A DNA stretch of 26,521 bases. It comes from Streptococcus parasanguinis. GTDB taxonomy: Bacteria; Bacillota; Bacilli; Lactobacillales; Streptococcaceae. The DNA lies in the NCBI GenBank assembly GCA_018365265.1, contig JAGZKI010000035.1, positions 1 through 26,521 of the forward strand, in the 5' to 3' direction. This document shows, piece by piece, positions 7,854-14,903 of the stretch; positions within the stretch are counted from its first letter, which is position 1, and each line of letters opens with the position of its first letter. A model generated the notes under the pieces. That model did no database searches. It saw nothing but the letters and a program-made list of their open reading frames with translations, and was not told the origin of the DNA. The position numbers and the translations under genes are program-made.

Positions 7854-9395
7854 TCAGTATTGAATGCTTAAGTCAACTGCTTTTTCGATGGTTGCTAAGA
7901 ATTCTTCGCTTTCGACAACAGCAGATGCTTTATTAAGTTCTTCAAAGATTTCGATATCTTTGTCAAATTCAATGAAGTTCAGTTTTTGACGAATCAGCTC
8001 ATAAGCTGGTTTTGTACCTTTACCAAGTTCATGATTTTCTGGCTTGAGATCCAAGGCTTGGCAAGCTGCCATGATTTCAGTAGCAACGATGCGACGGGAG
8101 TTTTTAAGAATTTCTGCTGCTTTACGAGCGGCAGTCGTTCCCATGCTGACGAAATCTTCTTGGTTTTCACAAGATGGAATAGAATCGACACTAGCAGGGT
8201 GAGCCAAAATTTTATTTTCCGATGCAAGGGATGCACAAGCATACTGGGTAATCATGAAGCCTGAGTTGAGTCCAGGGTGTTTGACCAAGAAGGATGGTAA
8301 TTTACTGAGTTGGCTGTTGACCAAGCGTTCCACCCGACGTTCAGATACGTTCCCAATTTCAGAAAGGGCAATGCCTAAGAAGTCAAATGGTTGCGCCATT
8401 GGTTCACCGTGGAAGTTACCTCCTGAGATGACGTGTCCTTCTTTGGTAATGATTGGGTTATCTGTGACAGAGTTGATTTCGATTTCAACTTTTTCTTTTA
8501 CGTAAGCAATAGAATCCTTGCTGGCTCCATGTATTTGAGGGATACAGCGGAGTGTATAAGGATCTTGTACCCGTTGTTGAGTCGCAACAGTGGTATTCTT
8601 GCTTCCTTCAAGAAGGTTACGGATGTTGCGAGCAGTTGCCAATTGTCCACTTTGAGGACGGATGGAATGAAGGTCTTCTTCGAATGGACTGGTAATTCCA
8701 TTGTGAACTTCCATTGAGAGAGCACCAGCGATATCAGAGAGTTTGAGCAATTGGATACCATCATAAGTCGCAAGAGCACCGATACCGGTTAGGACAGTCG
8801 TACCATTGATCAAGGCAAGCCCTTCTTTGGCAGCTAATTGGATCTTTTCAATTCCAGCACGATCTAAGGCTTCTTGACCACTGAGAAGTTCTCCTTTGTA
8901 GTAGGCGCGTCCAAGACCCAACATTGGTAAAACCATATGAGCAAGTGGTGCTAAGTCTCCAGAAGCTCCGAGAGAGCCTTTTTCAGGGATATAAGGAGTG
9001 ACTCCTTTGTTGAGCAATTCTAACAGTTTTTCAACGGTTGACAGACGAATGCCAGAATAACCTTTCAAGAGTGAGTTGATACGGATCAGCATGATGGCAC
9101 GAACGGCATCTTCAGGAAGTGGATCACCGAAGCCAGATGAGTGAGTTCGGATCAGGTTTTCTTGCAGTTGAACAGTATCTTCTGGAGAGATGCTGACATT
9201 ACAGAGGGAACCAAAGCCAGTGGTTACACCATAGACGACTCGTTTTTCCCGGACAATGTCATCAACGATTTTACGGGATGCGATAACGGCTTCTTTGGCT
9301 TGTTCATCAAGCTCACATTGGGCACCGTGCCGAGCTACAGCGATGACTTCTTCGAGTGTTAAGCTATTACCATCTAAATGAATCAATTGAGTCAT
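7854..9395 (-). CDS. hutH: Histidine ammonia-lyase HutH
   Basis: HutH removes ammonia from L-histidine to give trans-urocanate, the entry step of the pathway. The 513-residue product has normal family length. The motif GSLGASGDLAPLAH holds Ala144-Ser145-Gly146, which cyclise to the electrophilic MIO cofactor. Other conserved stretches are TTGFG near residue 58 and SVDSIPSCENQEDFVSMG near the C-terminal third, typical of HutH rather than phenylalanine ammonia-lyase. ATG 9395 is preceded by GGAGG six bases upstream. It follows the permease gene after a 215-base gap holding several dyads, so hutH may have its own promoter or RNA control. hutG lies 82 bases downstream. Confidence 0.96.
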   Translation of the reverse strand: MTQLIHLDGNSLTLEEVIAVARHGAQCELDEQAKEAVIASRKIVDDIVREKRVVYGVTTGFGSLCNVSISPEDTVQLQENLIRTHSSGFGDPLPEDAVRAIMLIRINSLLKGYSGIRLSTVEKLLELLNKGVTPYIPEKGSLGASGDLAPLAHMVLPMLGLGRAYYKGELLSGQEALDRAGIEKIQLAAKEGLALINGTTVLTGIGALATYDGIQLLKLSDIAGALSMEVHNGITSPFEEDLHSIRPQSGQLATARNIRNLLEGSKNTTVATQQRVQDPYTLRCIPQIHGASKDSIAYVKEKVEIEINSVTDNPIITKEGHVISGGNFHGEPMAQPFDFLGIALSEIGNVSERRVERLVNSQLSKLPSFLVKHPGLNSGFMITQYACASLASENKILAHPASVDSIPSCENQEDFVSMGTTAARKAAEILKNSRRIVATEIMAACQALDLKPENHELGKGTKPAYELIRQKLNFIEFDKDIEIFEELNKASAVVESEEFLATIEKAVDLSIQY

Positions 9396-9449
9396 ATAAA
9401 ACCTCCGATTATGAATAGTTGTTCTGTGGAAGTAGTGTTGTTTACTTCG

Positions 9450-9474
9450 GTTTGAATACCAAACATGGGCCCAT
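9450..9474. promoter_or_regulatory. Two adjacent palindromes upstream of hutH
   Basis: GTTTG, five bases, CAAAC (9450-9464) is a LysR-like dyad. ATGGGCCCAT (9465-9474) is a perfect 10-bp palindrome directly next to it. Both lie about 55-80 bases before the hutH start. A clear sigma-A promoter is not visible on the minus strand here. A single unit resembling the hut promoter repeat (minus strand TATGACTCTTT, 10 of 11 bases as in the hutU unit) lies near 9498-9508, but it lacks a second unit. Operator function is an inference. Confidence 0.3.
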
Positions 9475-9544
9475 TGTCTATTGATCTAAAAAATTGAAAA
9501 GAGTCATAGAGAAAAGGGCTCAGGTTTGACATTCGTGGAGTCCT

Positions 9545-9595
9545 AGATGGGTTAGGGAGCAAAACCGAGCTTCGCTCCCGTCTCTGTTCCCATCT
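9545..9595 (-). other. Nested stem-loop after the permease gene
   Basis: Outer arms AGATGGG and CCCATCT (9545-9551, 9589-9595) enclose inner arms GGGAGC and GCTCCC (9555-9560, 9574-9579). The GCTC at 9574-9577 can instead pair with GAGC at 9567-9570, giving two mutually exclusive inner folds. No T-run follows on the minus strand. It lies 16 bases after the permease stop and could protect the upstream mRNA or modulate read-through into hutH. Confidence 0.5.
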
Positions 9596-9610
9596 ACTGT
9601 GTAAAGAAAA

Positions 9611-10954
9611 TTAGTGAGGAAGGGCTTTAGATTTATGTAGTTTATCGCCGTGGAAAACAAAGTAGAGTCCACTTGCAATCACGAGACCGATGGCACCCCA
9701 AACAAAGTTCATCATGTTGTCCCCTGCAATCATCAAGATACTGACCACAACGGCTAGAACTGGGATAACGGGACCAAATGGTACTCGGAAGGTAACCTTT
9801 TTGTCTGGGTACATTTTTCTGAGTTTGATGGCTGCCAAAGCAGTTGGAATGTATTGGAAGAAACGGAAGACAACACTGAAGGTTGCTAATGATTCGAAAG
9901 AGCCAGATAACAAGAGTAAGAAAGCGAAGATACCAGAGATGATAATGGCAATGACAGGGGCATTCTTAGAGTTTGTTTTTCCAAGCCCTTCTGGCAAGAG
10001 TTTTTCAGTTGCTAATGCGGCACCAAAACGAGGAACCATGATGGATTCACCGATGTTTAGACCGGCGATTGAAATGAGGGCTCCGTAAGAAACGAGGGGA
10101 GCTCCGATAGGGCCAATCATTTCGACAAATGCGTCTTGTACTGGTGCACCGGTTTGCATAATGCGACCACCAAGCATGGCGATTGTTCCAGCGATGATCA
10201 ACATGTAGAGGACAGATACGATACTGATAGAACCTAGAATAGCGCGGGGAACGTTCTTTTCAGGGTTGCGCATTTCCCCTGCAACGATAGACATGGTTTC
10301 AAATCCGATGAAACCGTAGAAGATGTAGACGGCTGTACTAGAAATAGAACTGAAGAGACTTGTTCCACTTTCCAATTGAAGGAAAGGTGTGAAGTTGCCC
10401 TTGCTCACGCCACCGGAAATGAAGAAGATGGCAAAGAGTGAGAAGAGGACAATTGGAATTAATTTTGCAACAGTAGCTGTCAGAGTAAACATCTTAGAGG
10501 TTTTCAGACCAGCAATGTTCATCAGACTCAAGAGAATCAGCATACCGATACTGATCGGAAGGTTGTAGCCTTCAAATGCTGGGAAGGTGATGATGAAGAT
10601 CTTAGCAAAGCCGGCTAACATGGCAGCCCAAGCGATAACAGTAACGGCCCAACCGAGAATCCCAACGTTAAAGCCAACGAAGTCTCCGAAAGCGGCTTTT
10701 GAGTATTGCATGGCTCCACCGTTTTTGTCGAAGTAGCCAGCTGTTTCAGCCAGACAGGCTGATAGTAGCATGACGAGAATGGCAACCCCGAACATGACAG
10801 CTAGAGAAGCTGGTCCGAGGCCAGAATAAATTTTTTGAGGGAGGAGGAAGATACCAGATCCGATGACGGCGTTGATACCGTAAAGAGTGGCACCGCTAAA
10901 GCTGAATTTCGCTTTTTCTTGTTCCTCAATCGACTGTTTATGTGCTCCGTTCAT
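9611..10954 (-). CDS. APC-superfamily amino acid permease, probable histidine or urocanate uptake
   Basis: This is a 447-residue integral membrane protein with about 12 hydrophobic segments. The N-terminal part reads FSFSGATLYGINAVIGSGIF, with the glycine-rich GSGIF signature of APC transporters in the first helix. A second family motif is YIFYGFIGFETMSIVAGEMRN-like near residue 215. ATG 10954 has AAAGGAG seven bases upstream. It lies 21 bases after hutD inside the hut operon, so histidine is the most likely substrate; urocanate or glutamate export is also possible. Substrate cannot be read from sequence, so I give no gene symbol. Confidence 0.85.
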   Translation of the reverse strand: MNGAHKQSIEEQEKAKFSFSGATLYGINAVIGSGIFLLPQKIYSGLGPASLAVMFGVAILVMLLSACLAETAGYFDKNGGAMQYSKAAFGDFVGFNVGILGWAVTVIAWAAMLAGFAKIFIITFPAFEGYNLPISIGMLILLSLMNIAGLKTSKMFTLTATVAKLIPIVLFSLFAIFFISGGVSKGNFTPFLQLESGTSLFSSISSTAVYIFYGFIGFETMSIVAGEMRNPEKNVPRAILGSISIVSVLYMLIIAGTIAMLGGRIMQTGAPVQDAFVEMIGPIGAPLVSYGALISIAGLNIGESIMVPRFGAALATEKLLPEGLGKTNSKNAPVIAIIISGIFAFLLLLSGSFESLATFSVVFRFFQYIPTALAAIKLRKMYPDKKVTFRVPFGPVIPVLAVVVSILMIAGDNMMNFVWGAIGLVIASGLYFVFHGDKLHKSKALPH

Positions 10955-10975
10955 AATGTTTCTCCTTTGTGAACA

Positions 10976-11554
10976 TTATTGTAGTCCAGTCCAGATAGCA
11001 ATCGGTTGCTCCCCAGACTGATGGGGTAAAAACGTGATTGTCATCTCTTGAAGAGGAGATGCTTGTTCGATCACCAGGAGCTCGTGAGTTTGGAGGGTTT
11101 GAGAATGATTGGTTCCCCATTCGAGTGTTAGTGGACAGAGAGCATAGATCAATTGATAGTGACTCTGACTTTTGACACTCTCTTTTGGGGATATAGCACT
11201 CATATGCCCCTGATAAGAAGGTTTGTAAATCAAATTAAAGTCTTGACAAGTCCCTTGGCTAGATACAGGATCTCCCCCATCAAAGAAGTAGCTTTGAAAG
11301 GGGTTCAAAACCACTTCTTTATGGTGATGGGTGAGCCTAATGGAGGCATTCAAGGGCATCAAGATTCGGTGGTAGCCCGTGAGATCGGTAAAGTTACTTT
11401 TTTCAACCTCTACCGTTGCAGTAGAGAGGCGGAAGTCAAAGGTCCGATCTGGATAGCTTCCTCCCTCTGGGGAGAGAAAGAGTTGGGTGGTTTGGCCACC
11501 GGACCAGGTAGAAATTTGATAATCTGCGGGGGTAAGATGAAGGAGAGTCACCAT
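10976..11554 (-). CDS. hutD: HutD family protein (cupin-like)
   Basis: The 192-residue product matches the HutD family: an early WSGGQTTQL (residues 17-25) and FRLSTATVE (41-49) correspond to the conserved WSGG-T-E and WRLS-ATV blocks of that family. HutD adopts a bicupin fold. Work on the Pseudomonas protein proposed that it binds urocanate-type ligands and sets an upper limit on hut expression; whether that applies here is unknown. The gene lies between fhs (15-base gap) and the permease (21-base gap), clearly within the operon. The ribosome site (GAAGG, six bases before ATG 11554) is moderate. Confidence 0.85.
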   Translation of the reverse strand: MVTLLHLTPADYQISTWSGGQTTQLFLSPEGGSYPDRTFDFRLSTATVEVEKSNFTDLTGYHRILMPLNASIRLTHHHKEVVLNPFQSYFFDGGDPVSSQGTCQDFNLIYKPSYQGHMSAISPKESVKSQSHYQLIYALCPLTLEWGTNHSQTLQTHELLVIEQASPLQEMTITFLPHQSGEQPIAIWTGLQ

Positions 11555-11569
11555 AGGACGCCTTCTTTC

Positions 11570-13243
11570 TTAAAAGAGACCAGTGATATTGCCGTGGGCA
11601 TCGATATCAATTTTTTCACTGGCAGGAACTTTAGGTAGGCCAGGCATGGTCATAATGGTACCAGTGAGAGCTACGATGAAGCCAGCTCCGGCAGCCACCT
11701 TAAGGTTACTGATTTTAACTGTGAAATCTTTTGGTGCTCCCATCTTCTTCGCATCGTCTGAGAAGGAATATTGGGTTTTGGCCATACAAATTGGGTAGTT
11801 CGAGAAGCCAAGAGCTTCCAATTCTTTGAGTTCGCGTTTGGCTGCTGGTGTTAAGCTGATGCCTTTACCACCATAGACTTTTGTGACGATCTTGGTCAAT
11901 TTTGTTTCGATGCTGTCTTCTTGGTCATAGACATAAGAGAAGTGTTTTTCTTCTTGAGCCAGTTGAATGACTTTTTCAGCTAGGTCGCGTCCACCAGCAC
12001 CACCATGTGCCCAGACATCTGAAATAACCACATCTACATTGCGTTTCTTACAAGATTCATAGACAGCTTCTAGCTCTGCCTCTGTATCCAGTGGGAATTT
12101 GTTAATGGCAACGACCACAGGTAGGCCATAGACTTCTTGGATGTTGGCCAAGTGTTTGTCTAGGTTTGGCAGACCATCGATAACAGCTTGGACATTTTCA
12201 GTAGCCAAGTCCGCTTTGGCAACTCCACCATGCATCTTGAGGGCTCGGATGGTTGCGACGAGGACTACGGCAGAAGGTTTGAGTCCGGCAATGCGGCACT
12301 TGATATCAATGAATTTTTCAGCACCTAAGTCTGCTCCAAAACCAGCTTCTGTCACAACATAGTCTGCATATTTGAGAGCTAGTTTAGTAGCCAGCACACT
12401 GTTACAGCCATGAGCAATATTGGCAAAAGGTCCGCCGTGGATGATAGCAGGAGTATGTTCTAAGGTTTGTACCAAGTTTGGATGAACGGCATCTTTGAGG
12501 ACGGCTGCCATAGCACCTCCAGCCTTGAGGTCTTTAGCTGTGACTGGTTGTCCTTGGTAGTTGTACCCAATAATGATGCGATCGAGGCGTTCTTTGAGGT
12601 CAAGGATATTTTCTGAGAGACAGAGAATAGCCATGATTTCAGAAGCCACTGTGATGTCAAAGCCATCTTCACGAGGAACCCCGTTTGTTTTTCCTTGAAG
12701 GCCATCGACAATATGGCGAAGTTGACGGTCGTTCATGTCGACCACCCGTTTCCAGGTAATCCGACGAGAATCGATGCCCAACTCATTTCCATGGTGAATG
12801 TGGTTGTCAATCAAAGCTGCAAGCAGGTTATTGGCAATTCCAATGGCATGGAAGTCTCCGGTAAAGTGAAGGTTGATATCTTCCATTGGAACTACTTGGG
12901 CGTACCCACCACCGGCAGCTCCACCCTTGATCCCAAAGACAGGGCCAAGAGAAGGTTCGCGCAGGGCAATGACGGCTTTTTCACCAATAGCTGAGAGGGC
13001 ATCGACTAATCCAACAGAGGTGGTTGTCTTTCCTTCTCCAGCAGGTGTCGGAGAGATGGCTGTCACGAGGATCAGCTTTCCATCTTCCTTATCCTTGAGT
13101 TGTTCCAGTTGGTTGCTATCAATTTTGGCCTTGTATTTTCCGTAGAGCGAAATGTCATCTTCGGTCAATCCAAGTTCAGCAGCGATATCGGTAATGGGCT
13201 TCATTTGGACAGAATTGGCAATTTCAATATCCGATAAAACCAT
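11570..13243 (-). CDS. fhs: Formate-tetrahydrofolate ligase
   Basis: The enzyme interconverts formate, ATP and THF with 10-formyl-THF, ADP and phosphate. The 557-residue product has normal length. TPAGEGKTTT (from residue 66) is the phosphate-binding loop, and KGGAAGGGYAQVVPMEDINL (from about residue 112) is another family signature. Placement in a histidine-degradation operon suggests that it runs toward formate and ATP, draining the one-carbon unit that FtcD and FchA put on THF; the methenyl-THF cyclohydrolase step (FolD) must come from elsewhere. The gene starts at ATG 13243 behind AAGGG and lies 35 bases after fchA. Streptococci generally have a housekeeping fhs; whether this is the only copy cannot be seen here. 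Confidence 0.95.
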   Translation of the reverse strand: MVLSDIEIANSVQMKPITDIAAELGLTEDDISLYGKYKAKIDSNQLEQLKDKEDGKLILVTAISPTPAGEGKTTTSVGLVDALSAIGEKAVIALREPSLGPVFGIKGGAAGGGYAQVVPMEDINLHFTGDFHAIGIANNLLAALIDNHIHHGNELGIDSRRITWKRVVDMNDRQLRHIVDGLQGKTNGVPREDGFDITVASEIMAILCLSENILDLKERLDRIIIGYNYQGQPVTAKDLKAGGAMAAVLKDAVHPNLVQTLEHTPAIIHGGPFANIAHGCNSVLATKLALKYADYVVTEAGFGADLGAEKFIDIKCRIAGLKPSAVVLVATIRALKMHGGVAKADLATENVQAVIDGLPNLDKHLANIQEVYGLPVVVAINKFPLDTEAELEAVYESCKKRNVDVVISDVWAHGGAGGRDLAEKVIQLAQEEKHFSYVYDQEDSIETKLTKIVTKVYGGKGISLTPAAKRELKELEALGFSNYPICMAKTQYSFSDDAKKMGAPKDFTVKISNLKVAAGAGFIVALTGTIMTMPGLPKVPASEKIDIDAHGNITGLF

Positions 13244-13278
13244 AGAATCCCTTCTTTCTTTATTTTTATTTGCTAAGT

Positions 13279-13908
13279 TTAAGATAGACTTTCTAAAATG
13301 GTTTGGTAAATGTTATCTGCAAGATCAGAACCGGTTTGGAGGAGTTTGAGTCCCTTGCCGTGGTATTCTTGGACGAAGTCTTGGTCCTTGATTCCTGAAA
13401 TGTTGATCAAGACATTGAGCCAAGCACCTTGAAGACCAGCTTTAAGAGTCAGAGCAGCTACCCCTAGGTCACTCGCCGCATTGGTGTTGGACTTGCCAAC
13501 AGCTTCTTTGGTGGTTTCAAGAGCTTCAACGATGAGCTCCATCATAGAGAAAGGAGATATTGTCGCATGTTTCAAAGCTTTTTGCATGGCTTCACGACGA
13601 GCAGCTTTCTCTTCTTCCGTTTCTTTTGGAAGATCAAAGACAGCTGATACGACGTTGAAGGCTTCTGTATCCTTGTCGATGGCTTCTAGTAATTGGTCTT
13701 GGAGTTGAGCGCTTTTTTCATGAACTGCTTTGATGTGGTCTTCAAATTCTGCGTATTTTTTCTTTCCAATGGTCAGTTCACAGACCATTTTTGTAAGGGA
13801 AATCCCATTCGCAGCAGATAGAGCAGCAGCAGAACCACCACCTGGAGCTGGAGCATCCGAACCAAGGACCTTGGCAAACTCCGTAATACTTAAGTCAACT
13901 AGTTTCAT
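13279..13908 (-). CDS. fchA: Formimidoyl-THF cyclodeaminase
   Basis: FchA converts 5-formimino-THF to 5,10-methenyl-THF and ammonia. The 209-residue product is a stand-alone, all-helical cyclodeaminase with the family opening SITEFAKVLGSDAPAPGGGS and AALSAANG. In mammals this domain is fused to glutamate formiminotransferase; here the two are separate genes, 12 bases apart, in the same order as the domains of the fused enzyme. ATG 13908 has AAGGGAG close upstream. A serine-cycle or methanogen-type role is less likely given the hut context. Confidence 0.93.
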   Translation of the reverse strand: MKLVDLSITEFAKVLGSDAPAPGGGSAAALSAANGISLTKMVCELTIGKKKYAEFEDHIKAVHEKSAQLQDQLLEAIDKDTEAFNVVSAVFDLPKETEEEKAARREAMQKALKHATISPFSMMELIVEALETTKEAVGKSNTNAASDLGVAALTLKAGLQGAWLNVLINISGIKDQDFVQEYHGKGLKLLQTGSDLADNIYQTILESLS

Positions 13909-13920
13909 AGAACTCCCTTT

Positions 13921-14820
13921 CTAACCCAACAAGTGATTTTCCAAGACTTGTTTGCTGTAGTCAAAGTCTTCTAATTGTAAGTAGTATTCAGCAGAGTCGA
14001 TCAAAGCCTTAGCAGGAGCAAGTCCAATGAGTTCTGTTCCGATGATGCGAACACCATAGCGTTGCGCTTCGAAACGAACGGTTTCCACGACACGATACAA
14101 TGGGAATTGTTCCAAGTTGACCATGTTGATGGAGACTTGGGCGATGTTGCGATCTTCTAGCATGACACCGATCGCTTTACAGTATTTGTATCCACCGCTT
14201 GATCCACGAATGATTTTAGAAATCTTATTGGCAATCTCTAGGTCGTCTGTGTCAAGGTTGATATTGAAAGCAACGAGTGGCATACGGACACCGACAGCTG
14301 TAACCCCTGCAGTTGGGTGAATCTTGCGTTCACCGTAGTCTGGCTTCCAGTCTTCTTCCAACAATTTTTCTGGCATTCCTTCAAATTGTCCTTTACGCAC
14401 TTTGGCCAAGTTTTTCCGTTCTGGACGAGTTGCAGCATCTTCATAAAGGAAGATTGGAATACCTAATTCACGATTGATGCGTTCAGCCACTTTATTAGCG
14501 ATCTCAACGCATTCAGCAGTAGTGATATCTTTAACGGGAACGAATGGACAAACGTCTGTTGCCCCCATACGAGGGTGTTCGCCTTCGTGCTTGGTCATAT
14601 CAATGTTTTCAGAAGCGTATTTCACCAATTGGAAAGCCACTTCTTGAATGCTTTCTTCATCCCCAACGAGTGTAAAGACGCTACGGTTGTGGCTGGCATC
14701 GGACGAGTAGTCTAGTAAAGTGACACCTGGAATACTTTTTGCTGTAGCTGCTAATCCGTCGATCACAGCCTGATTGCGTCCTTCAGAGAAGTTTGGAATA
14801 CACTCAACAATTTTTGCCAT
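13921..14820 (-). CDS. ftcD: Glutamate formiminotransferase
   Basis: FtcD transfers the formimino group of N-formimino-L-glutamate to THF, giving glutamate and 5-formimino-THF. The 299-residue product covers both halves of the transferase domain but lacks the cyclodeaminase domain, which is the next gene. The opening MAKIVECIPNFSEGRN is typical. His82 in HEGEHPRMGATDVCPFVP aligns with the catalytic histidine known from the mammalian enzyme. ATG 14820 has AGAGGT six bases upstream. It follows hutU after an 83-base gap with a strong hairpin. Together with hutG in the same cluster it gives two exits for the same intermediate. Confidence 0.95.
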   Translation of the reverse strand: MAKIVECIPNFSEGRNQAVIDGLAATAKSIPGVTLLDYSSDASHNRSVFTLVGDEESIQEVAFQLVKYASENIDMTKHEGEHPRMGATDVCPFVPVKDITTAECVEIANKVAERINRELGIPIFLYEDAATRPERKNLAKVRKGQFEGMPEKLLEEDWKPDYGERKIHPTAGVTAVGVRMPLVAFNINLDTDDLEIANKISKIIRGSSGGYKYCKAIGVMLEDRNIAQVSINMVNLEQFPLYRVVETVRFEAQRYGVRIIGTELIGLAPAKALIDSAEYYLQLEDFDYSKQVLENHLLG

Positions 14821-14840
14821 ATGATTACCTCTTTTTATAG

Positions 14841-14885
14841 GAGAAGTTGGGGAGGAGGAGTCTTTGTATTTTCCTCCCCTTTCTC
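14841..14885 (-). other. Intercistronic hairpin between hutU and ftcD
   Basis: Arms GGGGAGGA (14849-14856) and TCCTCCCC (14872-14879) are extended by GAGAA and TTCTC. The only T-run is on the plus-strand side, so on the minus-strand transcript it is not a normal terminator. It probably marks an RNA processing or stability boundary after hutU. Confidence 0.55.
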
Positions 14886-14903
14886 AGTTTTTATTTTTTG
14901 ATG

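Noticed and set aside
7994..8242. Antisense and out-of-frame reading frames over hut genes (example)
   Set aside because: They lie wholly inside well-supported genes, lack ribosome sites and have no recognisable domains.
11159..11180. TGAC-rich stretch resembling the hut promoter repeat
   Set aside because: It lies within hutD coding sequence and its units are not spaced at 11 bp.
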